Shown one piece after another: positions 8,035-14,304 of a DNA stretch of 15,013 nucleotides. The notes under the pieces are model-generated. The model was not told the DNA's origin and searched no databases. It saw nothing but the letters and a program-made list of their open reading frames with translations. The DNA comes from JBAUHN01 sp049680295 (GTDB lineage: Bacteria; Pseudomonadota; Alphaproteobacteria; Rhodobacterales; Rhodobacteraceae): positions 1 through 15,013 of the forward strand of contig JBAUHN010000387.1 in the NCBI GenBank assembly GCA_049680295.1, given 5' to 3'. A program made the translations under genes and the position numbers. Position 1 is the stretch's first letter, and each line of letters starts with the position of its first letter.

Positions 8035-8057
8035 TGCGCACTTCAAAAAATATCGTT

Positions 8058-8084
8058 AAAAGCCTCGCTTCTGCGGGGCTTTTT
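8058..8084 (+). terminator. Intrinsic terminator of the atpHAGDC operon
   Basis: Arms AAAAGCCTCGC (8058-8068) and GCGGGGCTTTT (8073-8083) pair over 11 bases with one G-T wobble around a four-base TTCT loop. The right arm ends in a run of five T (8080-8084). The hairpin lies 24 bases after the atpC stop. This is a textbook Rho-independent terminator; the A-rich left flank could also let it act weakly on the other strand. Confidence 0.9.
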
Positions 8085-8149
8085 CATTTCCATCAAACCT
8101 CGACTGCCAGGACGGGCGACCGCCGGTTCACGCCTTGGATGATCTCACG

Positions 8150-8500
8150 ATGAAACGCCTGCGCAACCATCTGGTCGGGATAGATCAGGGCAGCGAAGTC
8201 CTGTTTTCAGACTTTGAAGACAATGGCGAAATGTGGACCGGGCAAGGGCAGCGCGAACGCAGGGTCACAGTGACATTTGCGGAACCCTTTCGCGGGGTAC
8301 CTGTTGTCCACGTTTCAATGTCGCTCTGGGACATGGCTGGCGAAACCGTCATGCGCGCCGATCTTAGCGCGGATCACATCACCCAATCCAGCTTTGACAT
8401 TGTATTTCGAACCTGGGGGGATACCCGTGTTGCACGCGTCAGGGCCAATTGGATGGCCTTTGGCGAATTGCGGCAAGCGGACGAATGGGATATTTATTAA
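8150..8500 (+). CDS. Small H-type lectin domain protein
   Basis: This 116-residue protein matches the H-type lectin domain pattern: a beta strand VTVTFAEPFRGVPVVHVSMS (about 39-58), an aspartate after it (SLWD), RADLSADHITQSSFDIVFRT (about 69-88) and a closing strand with ARVRANWMAFGEL (about 95-107). H-type lectins (named from snail agglutinin) bind sugars such as N-acetylgalactosamine. In bacteria they occur in phage, surface and uncharacterised proteins. No signal peptide or membrane segment is seen, so it is probably cytoplasmic. The frame extends to a TTG at 8135, but ATG 8150 gives a better start; no strong ribosome-binding site precedes either. It lies after the ATP synthase terminator and so probably has its own promoter. 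Sugar binding is inferred from family only. Confidence 0.75.
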   Translation: MKRLRNHLVGIDQGSEVLFSDFEDNGEMWTGQGQRERRVTVTFAEPFRGVPVVHVSMSLWDMAGETVMRADLSADHITQSSFDIVFRTWGDTRVARVRANWMAFGELRQADEWDIY

Positions 8501-8514
8501 CGTAGCACCGTTGA

Positions 8515-9534
8515 CTACTCAGCGGCGTATGTTCCGTCATAAATTGGGCTAAGTGTGTCTGCCTCAAACAGCGACGACACCGAAGTGCCGTTCCAAATGT
8601 TCAGGATTGCCTGGGCAAAAATCGGTGCCGTGGGCACGATGCGGATGTTCGCGGCCTCGTTGATCTCCTTCGTGGGCGCGATGGAATCGGTCAAAACCAA
8701 CGATTTCATTACCGAATTTGTCACACGCTCGACGGCCGGGCCGGACATAACTCCGTGGCTGATGTAGGAATGCACTTCCTTGGCGCCCGCCTGCATCAAC
8801 ACCTCGGCGGCCTTGCACAGCGTGCCAGCCGTATCGCAGATATCATCCACAATCAGGCAAGTTTTCCCTGAAACATCGCCGATTACTGTCATTTCTGCGA
8901 TTTCACCGGGTTTTTCGCGACGTTTGTCCACAATGGCCAGCGGAGAGTTAATGCGCTTTGCCAGCTCGCGCGCGCGCGCCACACCGCCAACGTCAGGCGA
9001 GACCACCATCAATTCCCCCATCCGGTCCTTGAACGTGGTTTTAATGTCCAGCGCGAACACCGGTGACGCATAAAGATTGTCCACTGGGATATCAAAGAAC
9101 CCCTGGATTTGCGCCGCATGCAGGTCCATCGTCAGGACCCGTTCTATGCCGGTACCCACCAGCATATTGGCCACCAGTTTGGCCGTGATCGGTGTGCGCG
9201 CCTTGGTGCGCCTGTCCTGTCGGGCATACCCGAAGTAGGGTAAGACAGCGGTGATCCGCGCCGCACTGGACCGGCGCAGGGCATCGGCCATGATCAGCAA
9301 TTCCATCAGATTGTCATTTGCCGGATTTGAAGTGGGTTGAATAATGAACATGTCCTCGCCACGCACATTCTCAAATACTTCGACAAAAATCTCGCCATCG
9401 TTGAACCGCTCAACTCGGGTGTCCACCAGTCCGACGGTGACACCGCGATGCATCGACATGCGCCGTGCGATCGCCTTGGCCAACGGCATGTTGGCGTTAC
9501 CTGAAATAAGTTTCGGTTCCGTGATATTTGGCAT
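8515..9534 (-). CDS. prs: Ribose-phosphate pyrophosphokinase (PRPP synthetase)
   Basis: The enzyme transfers pyrophosphate from ATP to ribose 5-phosphate to give PRPP, the precursor of nucleotides, histidine, tryptophan and NAD. The 339-residue protein has FNDGEIFVEV (about 44-53), the flexible-loop region YFGYARQDRR (about 100-109), the class I signature DLHAAQIQGFFDIPVD (about 137-152) and the PRPP-binding loop IVDDICDTAGTL (about 228-239). It is about 20 residues longer than many bacterial homologues; the extra length is at the C-terminus after the conserved core. The ATG at 9534 is preceded by GGGA about nine bases upstream. Convergent with the lectin gene (14 bases apart) and divergent from the DsbA-fold gene. 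Confidence 0.97.
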   Translation of the reverse strand: MPNITEPKLISGNANMPLAKAIARRMSMHRGVTVGLVDTRVERFNDGEIFVEVFENVRGEDMFIIQPTSNPANDNLMELLIMADALRRSSAARITAVLPYFGYARQDRRTKARTPITAKLVANMLVGTGIERVLTMDLHAAQIQGFFDIPVDNLYASPVFALDIKTTFKDRMGELMVVSPDVGGVARARELAKRINSPLAIVDKRREKPGEIAEMTVIGDVSGKTCLIVDDICDTAGTLCKAAEVLMQAGAKEVHSYISHGVMSGPAVERVTNSVMKSLVLTDSIAPTKEINEAANIRIVPTAPIFAQAILNIWNGTSVSSLFEADTLSPIYDGTYAAE

Positions 9535-9582
9535 ATGCAGATTTCCCGTGGCAGCGGCAGGCTGTGTGACAGAATCGTGACG

Positions 9583-9611
9583 TTGACACCACGTAGCATG
9601 CCCTTACCAAT
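9583..9611 (+). promoter_or_regulatory. Possible sigma-70 promoter for the DsbA-fold isomerase gene
   Basis: A perfect TTGACA (9583-9588) is followed 16-17 bases later by TACCAAT (9605-9611), an imperfect -10 element. This places a start of transcription roughly 25-30 bases before the ATG at 9646. The -10 match is weak, so the call rests mainly on the -35 hexamer and its place in the divergent prs intergenic region. Confidence 0.35.
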
Positions 9612-9645
9612 CGTCAAAGTAACACAGTACCCAAGGAGCGCTGAA

Positions 9646-10245
9646 ATGGCCCATATTGATCTCTTTTTTGCGACACTCTCGCCATACGCGTATTTGGCGG
9701 GCAACCGCGCCGAAAAGGTTGCAGCCAAACATGGTGCAACGGTGACGTACAAACCTTTCGACATTGTCGCGGCCTTTGGCCGTACCGGCGGGACGCTGCC
9801 AAAAGACCGCCACCCAAACCGGATGGCGTACCGCGCGCAAGACTTGGTTCGGCAGGCCAAAAAGCTCGGCATGCCTTTTAATTTGAAACCTGCGCATTGG
9901 CCAACAAACGGTGCGCCAGCGGCCTATGCGTTTATTGCCGCCCAAAATGCAGGCGGCGGTGACCTGGGGGCTTTGATGCACGCAATTCTACGGTCGGTCT
10001 GGGCAGATGAAAAAGACATTGCCGAGGATGCGGTCGTTAAGGAATGCCTGATTGAGGCTGGATTTGATCCTTCGCTTGCCGATAGCGGCCTGCTTCAAGG
10101 CGCCGAGACTTACGCCGCCAATCTCGAAGAAGCCGTTGAGCGCGGTGTCTTTGGCGCGCCTTTCTATATTGTAGACAGCGGTCAGCGATTTTGGGGGCAG
10201 GACTCCATTGATGATCTGGGTGCCCATCTTGGCGGTGATCTGTGA
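9646..10245 (+). CDS. DsbA-family protein, 2-hydroxychromene-2-carboxylate isomerase-like
   Basis: The 199-residue protein has the thioredoxin-like DsbA fold of the kappa-class GST / 2-hydroxychromene-2-carboxylate isomerase branch: an N-terminal strand and the SPYAYLAG loop (about 12-19) with serine in place of the CxxC cysteines. The cis-proline region is VFGAPFYIVD (about 168-177), followed by FWGQDSIDDL (about 182-191). NahD-type members isomerise an aromatic catabolite using glutathione, but no aromatic catabolic genes surround this one, so the substrate is uncertain. The gene can be read in frame from 9535. I chose ATG 9646 because AAGGAG lies seven bases upstream and the protein then starts with the first fold strand, AHIDLFFA. 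Divergent from prs, convergent with the threonine aldolase gene. Confidence 0.85.
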   Translation: MAHIDLFFATLSPYAYLAGNRAEKVAAKHGATVTYKPFDIVAAFGRTGGTLPKDRHPNRMAYRAQDLVRQAKKLGMPFNLKPAHWPTNGAPAAYAFIAAQNAGGGDLGALMHAILRSVWADEKDIAEDAVVKECLIEAGFDPSLADSGLLQGAETYAANLEEAVERGVFGAPFYIVDSGQRFWGQDSIDDLGAHLGGDL

Positions 10246-10257
10246 CGCAAACTTTCC

Positions 10258-11295
10258 TCAGATAAAACTTAGAAACTGGTCGATCTGATCTTTGGTGATC
10301 GACCAGTCACAAACCAGTCGCGCGGCCAGTAATTCATCTGGATCCGAGCCTTCTAGCTGACCAGACCAGATGTAATATTGTGCACCCGCATCATGCAGTC
10401 TTTGATGGGCTGCACGCGGCAGATTGGCAAATATCATATTGGCTTGCGGGTCATGCAGGAAATCCGCACCTTTGCGCCGCAGTCCATCCACCAGATGTTT
10501 GCCATTGTCATTGGCTTGCCGGGCGGTTTCCAACCACAGATCATTTTGCAGATACCCTGCCATTTGCGCCGATAAGAACCGATGTTTGGACATCAGATGC
10601 GCGCCACGTTTGCGCCGCAACTCAAATTCCCACGCTTTTTCGGGGTCAAAGATAATCACCGCCTCAACGCCCATGCAGCCGTTTTTTGTGCCACCAAAGC
10701 TAAGAACGTCGACGCCTGCTTTCCACGTCATATCCGCGGGCGAACAGTCAAGCGCCACCAGGGCATTCGCAAATCGCGCCCCATCCAGATGCACGGGCAG
10801 GCCAAAATCCGATGCTATCTTAGTCAAGGCGTTCAATTCCGCCAGCGAATAGATCTGGCCCCGTTCAGTGACCTGAGTGATTGATACAGGGCCGCGTTGG
10901 GGTCCGTGCACGCCGCGCCCCTCTTCGCCCTCAATACTGCGGCGCAAGGCATCGGGGGTCATTTTGTCATCCCCCGCAACCAGCGTCAGTTTGGCCGAGC
11001 CTGTGTAAAACTCAGGCGCATTGCATTCGTCCTCGTGGATATGCGCCACGGGCGAGCAAAAAACCGTGTCCCAAGGCTGGGTAAAACAGGCGAGGGCCAA
11101 AGCATTGGCCGCCGTGCCCGTTGTCACCAGATAGACCGCTGCCTTCGGCGCCTCAAAGACTGCACGCAGCTTTGCGCGGACCCCATCCATGATCGCGTCC
11201 GCGCCGTAAGGCATGGCGTAGCCTTCGTTGGCGCGCGTCACGGCGGCCATGATTTGCGGGTGCACAGGCCCCGCATTGTCAGAGGCAAAAAACAT
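10258..11295 (-). CDS. ltaE: Low-specificity L-threonine aldolase
   Basis: A PLP enzyme of fold type I that cleaves L-threonine or L-allo-threonine to glycine and acetaldehyde. The 345-residue protein has FFASDNAGPVHPQI near the start and TTGTAANALAL (about 58-68) for cofactor binding. The aspartate in HLDGARFANA (about 169-178) contacts the PLP ring, and the Schiff-base lysine lies in SFGGTKNGCMG (about K204). The frame is open to 11364, inside ycgN, but ATG 11295 fits the family start and has GAGGAA nine bases upstream. Its A is shared with the ycgN stop codon (TGATG), so translation is probably coupled. A related beta-eliminating lyase activity cannot be excluded. A perfect inverted repeat lies inside its 3' end. 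Confidence 0.9.
   Translation of the reverse strand: MFFASDNAGPVHPQIMAAVTRANEGYAMPYGADAIMDGVRAKLRAVFEAPKAAVYLVTTGTAANALALACFTQPWDTVFCSPVAHIHEDECNAPEFYTGSAKLTLVAGDDKMTPDALRRSIEGEEGRGVHGPQRGPVSITQVTERGQIYSLAELNALTKIASDFGLPVHLDGARFANALVALDCSPADMTWKAGVDVLSFGGTKNGCMGVEAVIIFDPEKAWEFELRRKRGAHLMSKHRFLSAQMAGYLQNDLWLETARQANDNGKHLVDGLRRKGADFLHDPQANMIFANLPRAAHQRLHDAGAQYYIWSGQLEGSDPDELLAARLVCDWSITKDQIDQFLSFI
10275..10307. repeat. Perfect 11-bp inverted repeat in the 3' end of the threonine aldolase gene
   Basis: Arms ACTGGTCGATC (10275-10285) and GATCGACCAGT (10297-10307) are perfectly complementary around an 11-base loop. On the minus strand the hairpin is followed by TTCTAAGTTTTATC, a T-rich tract reaching the stop codon, so it looks like an intrinsic terminator inside the coding sequence. 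On the plus strand it lies 29 bases after the stop of the DsbA-fold gene but without a T run. Function is inferred; it may instead reflect codon choice. Confidence 0.5.
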
Positions 11296-11765
11296 CAGCT
11301 CGGTTCCTCGATAATATGATCTTCCCATTCGTCTTCGGGAATGTCGAATTCCGACAGCGTCCATCCCCGAACGCTCATCCCGGCGCTGTGCACCGTGTCA
11401 CCGGAGCCGGAAACCAACGGATGCCAATCGAACAAAGGCTTCCCCTGCCACAACAACCGATACGCACAGGTTTGCGGCATCCAGTAGGCGTGGCTGTCCA
11501 GATTGTCCGGGCGCAAGACAATGCAGTCAGGTACAAACTGATGACGGATGTCGTAATGGGCACATTGGCAACTGTCATCATCAAGCAAGCGACAGGCAAT
11601 GCGGGTCAAGGCGACCTCGCCGCTGTCCTCATCCTCGAGCTTGTTGAGACAGCATTTACCACAGCCGTCACACAAGGCTTCCCATTCTTTTTGCGTCATT
11701 TTCCTGAGCGGCTTTTTTTCCCAAAACCGGTCGCTCAACCCGTCGCGATCAATGGCATCGCTCAT
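11295..11765 (-). CDS. YcgN/UPF0260-family cysteine cluster protein
   Basis: This 156-residue protein belongs to the YcgN (UPF0260) group of the CxxCxxCC family, thought to bind a metal or an iron-sulphur cluster; no biochemical role is established that I know of. The N-terminal WEALCDGCGKCC block (cysteines at about 32, 35, 38 and 39) is followed by cysteines at about 58, 66, 68, 81 and 100, in the segments RIACRLL, DSCQCAHY, PDCIVLRP and PQTCAYRLL. The C-terminus is acidic (IPEDEWEDHIIEE). No signal peptide is seen. The ATG overlaps the ribF stop codon by four bases (ATGA), and the stop shares one base with the next start, so it sits inside a tightly coupled three-gene block. Confidence 0.88.
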   Translation of the reverse strand: MSDAIDRDGLSDRFWEKKPLRKMTQKEWEALCDGCGKCCLNKLEDEDSGEVALTRIACRLLDDDSCQCAHYDIRHQFVPDCIVLRPDNLDSHAYWMPQTCAYRLLWQGKPLFDWHPLVSGSGDTVHSAGMSVRGWTLSEFDIPEDEWEDHIIEEPS

Positions 11766-12694
11766 ACGGTGGCCAAAATCTGACGTGCGCGCGCAGTATC
11801 CGCATCCATTTGCGTGATTAATGCTTCAAGCCCATCAAACTTTGCCTCGGGCCGCAGGTATTCGATCAGGCCAATCGACACATGCCGGTCGTAAATGTCG
11901 CCTTTGAAATCAAAGATAAAGGTCTCAAGGTTCGGAATATTTTCGCCAAACATCGGGCGAACGCCCAAGGATGCGACCCCTTTGTAGCTGCCACTATGTG
12001 GCCCGTCCAAAACATCGACCAAAACAGCGTAGACGCCAAACGCTGGTGGATGCAGACCTTCGATGGACATATTGGCAGTCGGATAGCCCAAATCCCTGCC
12101 GCGTTGTTCGCCGCTGATCACCGGCCCTTCGATGCGGTGCCAATGCCCCAGCATCGCTGCCGCATCACGCGGGCGCCCATCGCTTAAGGCGCGCCTGATC
12201 GCGGTCGATGAGATCGTGTTGTCTGATTGTGCCATCAGCGGCGCGATCGTCACGCCAAAGCCCATTTCCTTGCCAAACCGGATCAGGTCGTCGGCGGTGC
12301 CGCTGCGCCCCTGACCAAAGCAAAAATCATCTCCAACAATGACGTGGGTCAGGTTAAACCCGTCCGAGATCACATCGCGTGCAAAAGCATGTGGTGATAG
12401 CTCGGCCAGGCTTCGGTTAAAGTTCAGTTCGTACAATCGCTCAACACCCAGTTTTTCCAGGCGGCTGGCGCGTGCCTCGCGGCTCATCAGGCGAAAGGGC
12501 GGGGCGTCGGGGGCAAAATAGGCGCGCGGATGCGGGTCAAAGGTGACAACGCCCAGAGGTGCTTCAGGTGCTGCGGTGCGTGCCAGGTCAATAACCGACC
12601 GATGCCCAAGGTGCACACCATCAAAATTACCAATCGCAGCGCTGGCGCCGCGATCCCGGTCTTCCACAAATTGGTAGTCCCTGATAATCCGCAT
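11762..12694 (-). CDS. ribF: Bifunctional riboflavin kinase / FAD synthetase
   Basis: RibF phosphorylates riboflavin to FMN and adenylates FMN to FAD. The 310-residue length is typical. The N-terminal nucleotidyltransferase domain has GNFDGVHLGH (about 22-31), TFDPHP (about 51-56) and ISSTAIRRAL (about 161-170). The C-terminal riboflavin kinase domain has GYPTAN (about 203-208) and LETFIFDF (about 256-263), which carries the expected catalytic glutamate. No recognisable ribosome-binding sequence precedes the ATG at 12694, which is unusual among its neighbours, yet the encoded start MRIIRDYQFV leads directly into the conserved core. It lies 81 bases after the MaoC gene and overlaps ycgN by four bases. 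Confidence 0.96.
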   Translation of the reverse strand: MRIIRDYQFVEDRDRGASAAIGNFDGVHLGHRSVIDLARTAAPEAPLGVVTFDPHPRAYFAPDAPPFRLMSREARASRLEKLGVERLYELNFNRSLAELSPHAFARDVISDGFNLTHVIVGDDFCFGQGRSGTADDLIRFGKEMGFGVTIAPLMAQSDNTISSTAIRRALSDGRPRDAAAMLGHWHRIEGPVISGEQRGRDLGYPTANMSIEGLHPPAFGVYAVLVDVLDGPHSGSYKGVASLGVRPMFGENIPNLETFIFDFKGDIYDRHVSIGLIEYLRPEAKFDGLEALITQMDADTARARQILATV

Positions 12695-12775
12695 GTCTGT
12701 TGGGTAGCGGTCTGGACGCGCACACGCAAGATACCGGCTGCAATTTGCCGGCGAATAAAAGTCGCAGTCTGGGCG

Positions 12776-13219
12776 TCAGTCGAATTTGCGCGAAGGCGCC
12801 ATAACGGTTGCTTCCCCGACCAGCACCTTTTTGCCATCAACCGCGCAATGGCAGTCCAGCTGAACGCGGCGTTTCGACAGGTCAATGTCGATCACTTTGA
12901 CCTCGGCATAGACCATATCTCCGGGCCGCACGGGCGCCAGAAACCTAAGCGATTGGCCCATGTAAACCGTGCCGTGCCCCGGCAATTGTTCGCCAATCAC
13001 AGCCGAGATCAACCCAGCCGTCAGCATCCCATGTGCAATCCGCCCCTCAAAGATTGTATCGCGGGCATAGTCGTCATCCAGATGCACCGGATTCCGATCC
13101 GTCGAGATCTGTGCAAACATCTCGATGTCTTCGTCCGTCACGATCTTATTGAGATGGCGCGACATACCCATTTCGATGTCTTCGATACAAATTGTGCCGC
13201 GAGGTAGATTGTCCAACAT
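12776..13219 (-). CDS. MaoC-family (R)-specific enoyl-CoA hydratase-like protein
   Basis: A single hot-dog domain of 147 residues, the size of PhaJ-type (R)-specific enoyl-CoA hydratases, which hydrate 2-enoyl-CoA to (R)-3-hydroxyacyl-CoA. The hydratase-2 motif is present as STDRNPVHLDDDYA (about 39-52), with the expected catalytic aspartate (about 41) and histidine (about 46). FEGRIAHGML (about 57-66) follows, and then the strand LRFLAPVRPGD. The residue before the catalytic aspartate is threonine where glycine is common. The ATG at 13219 is preceded by AGAGGG at short spacing. No PHA synthase or fatty-acid genes are nearby, so the physiological substrate is open. Confidence 0.88.
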   Translation of the reverse strand: MLDNLPRGTICIEDIEMGMSRHLNKIVTDEDIEMFAQISTDRNPVHLDDDYARDTIFEGRIAHGMLTAGLISAVIGEQLPGHGTVYMGQSLRFLAPVRPGDMVYAEVKVIDIDLSKRRVQLDCHCAVDGKKVLVGEATVMAPSRKFD

Positions 13220-13309
13220 GATAACCCTCTAAGTAACTTTATGCCGAACGAGTCGGAATTCTTGAAACTTAATTACTTTGCAAGCGCAGAAAATCAAGTA
13301 AAAAATGGG

Positions 13310-14182
13310 TCAGCGCAATTGTCCTATAGTGTAAGTTGGATTGGATTTTTCCCTTTCAAGATAGTCGGTTAGGGCGCTTTCATCCGGGTTTTTTCCAGTT
13401 TTGGTTTCTGATGCAGCCAGACCACCGGAAATGAACAATGAATCAATGTCTTCCCCCATGGCCCCTCGGATGTCGGTCAATACACCGTCACCAATGGCCA
13501 GTATTCTGCTGTCAGACACGTCTTTGCCCAATTCTGCCAATCTGCGTCGTGCCAGATCATAAATCGGCGGATGCGGCTTGCCGAAATAGAGGCTTTCTCC
13601 GCCCATTTCGGTATATAGCTGCGCCAGGGCGCCGGCACACCATTCACGCACCTCACCGCGGTCAACGACAATATCAGGGTTGGCGCAGAGCAATTTTAAC
13701 CCCCGTTGTTTTGCCAGCAAAAACTGCGGTCGCATCACGGAAGGATCAGCCATCGTGTCAAACGGGCTGGTGCAGACGATGCCTTCGGCGTCTTCAAGCG
13801 GGACAGGGGTGATGTCCAGCGGATCGTGAACCACGCCAATCGGCTCAAAAAACCGTTGATCGCCTGGCTCACCTATATGCCAAATGCGTTGGCCTACAAC
13901 GCCGCGAAACATTGCAGACCGGGCACTGTCGCCTGAAGTGGCAATCGTGTCCCAGCTGTCTTTTGGCACACCAAAGTGATCAAGTTGTTTGGTTACACCA
14001 CTGCGTGCGCGTGGCGAATTGGTGACCAGAACCACAGCACCTCCCTGTTTGCGGTAGGCCTGCAAGGCGGTGACGGCGTCGGGCAGGGCGGCAACGCCAT
14101 TGTGCACACAGCCCCAAAGGTCGACAAAAAGCGCATCATATCTACCTGAAATCTCGGATAATGCTGTGATGATCTGCGTCAT
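13310..14182 (-). CDS. HAD-superfamily class IIA hydrolase (TIGR01459-like)
   Basis: The 290-residue protein has HAD motifs in order with a class IIA cap between motifs II and III, as in NagD and pyridoxal-phosphate phosphatases. Motif I is FVDLWGCVHNG (about 19-29), motif II VTNSPR (about 53-58), motif III GKPHPPIY (about 201-208) and motif IV GDGVLTDIRGA (about 231-241). Motif I has tryptophan where classical phosphatases have the second aspartate of DxD; I believe this is usual for the alphaproteobacterial TIGR01459 group, whose substrate I do not know. ATG 14182 was chosen from an open frame reaching 14350, because it leads straight into the domain and has a purine-rich GAGAG upstream. 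It lies upstream of the MaoC gene and ribF on the same strand. Confidence 0.85.
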   Translation of the reverse strand: MTQIITALSEISGRYDALFVDLWGCVHNGVAALPDAVTALQAYRKQGGAVVLVTNSPRARSGVTKQLDHFGVPKDSWDTIATSGDSARSAMFRGVVGQRIWHIGEPGDQRFFEPIGVVHDPLDITPVPLEDAEGIVCTSPFDTMADPSVMRPQFLLAKQRGLKLLCANPDIVVDRGEVREWCAGALAQLYTEMGGESLYFGKPHPPIYDLARRRLAELGKDVSDSRILAIGDGVLTDIRGAMGEDIDSLFISGGLAASETKTGKNPDESALTDYLEREKSNPTYTIGQLR

Positions 14183-14304
14183 TGGGGGTGTCTCTCTGTC
14201 AATTGTTCTTGCCGTATAACCGGATCTTGTGCGGTAGTTTACAGGCCGCGACAGAACATGAAACACTTTACCCCACAAGTGGGTGTGGCGGCCCATTGGC
14301 CCGA

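Noticed and set aside
14270..14290. CCCACAAGTGGG hairpin between the amidase and HAD genes as a terminator
   Set aside because: The stem is four to five bases and no T run follows on the minus strand.
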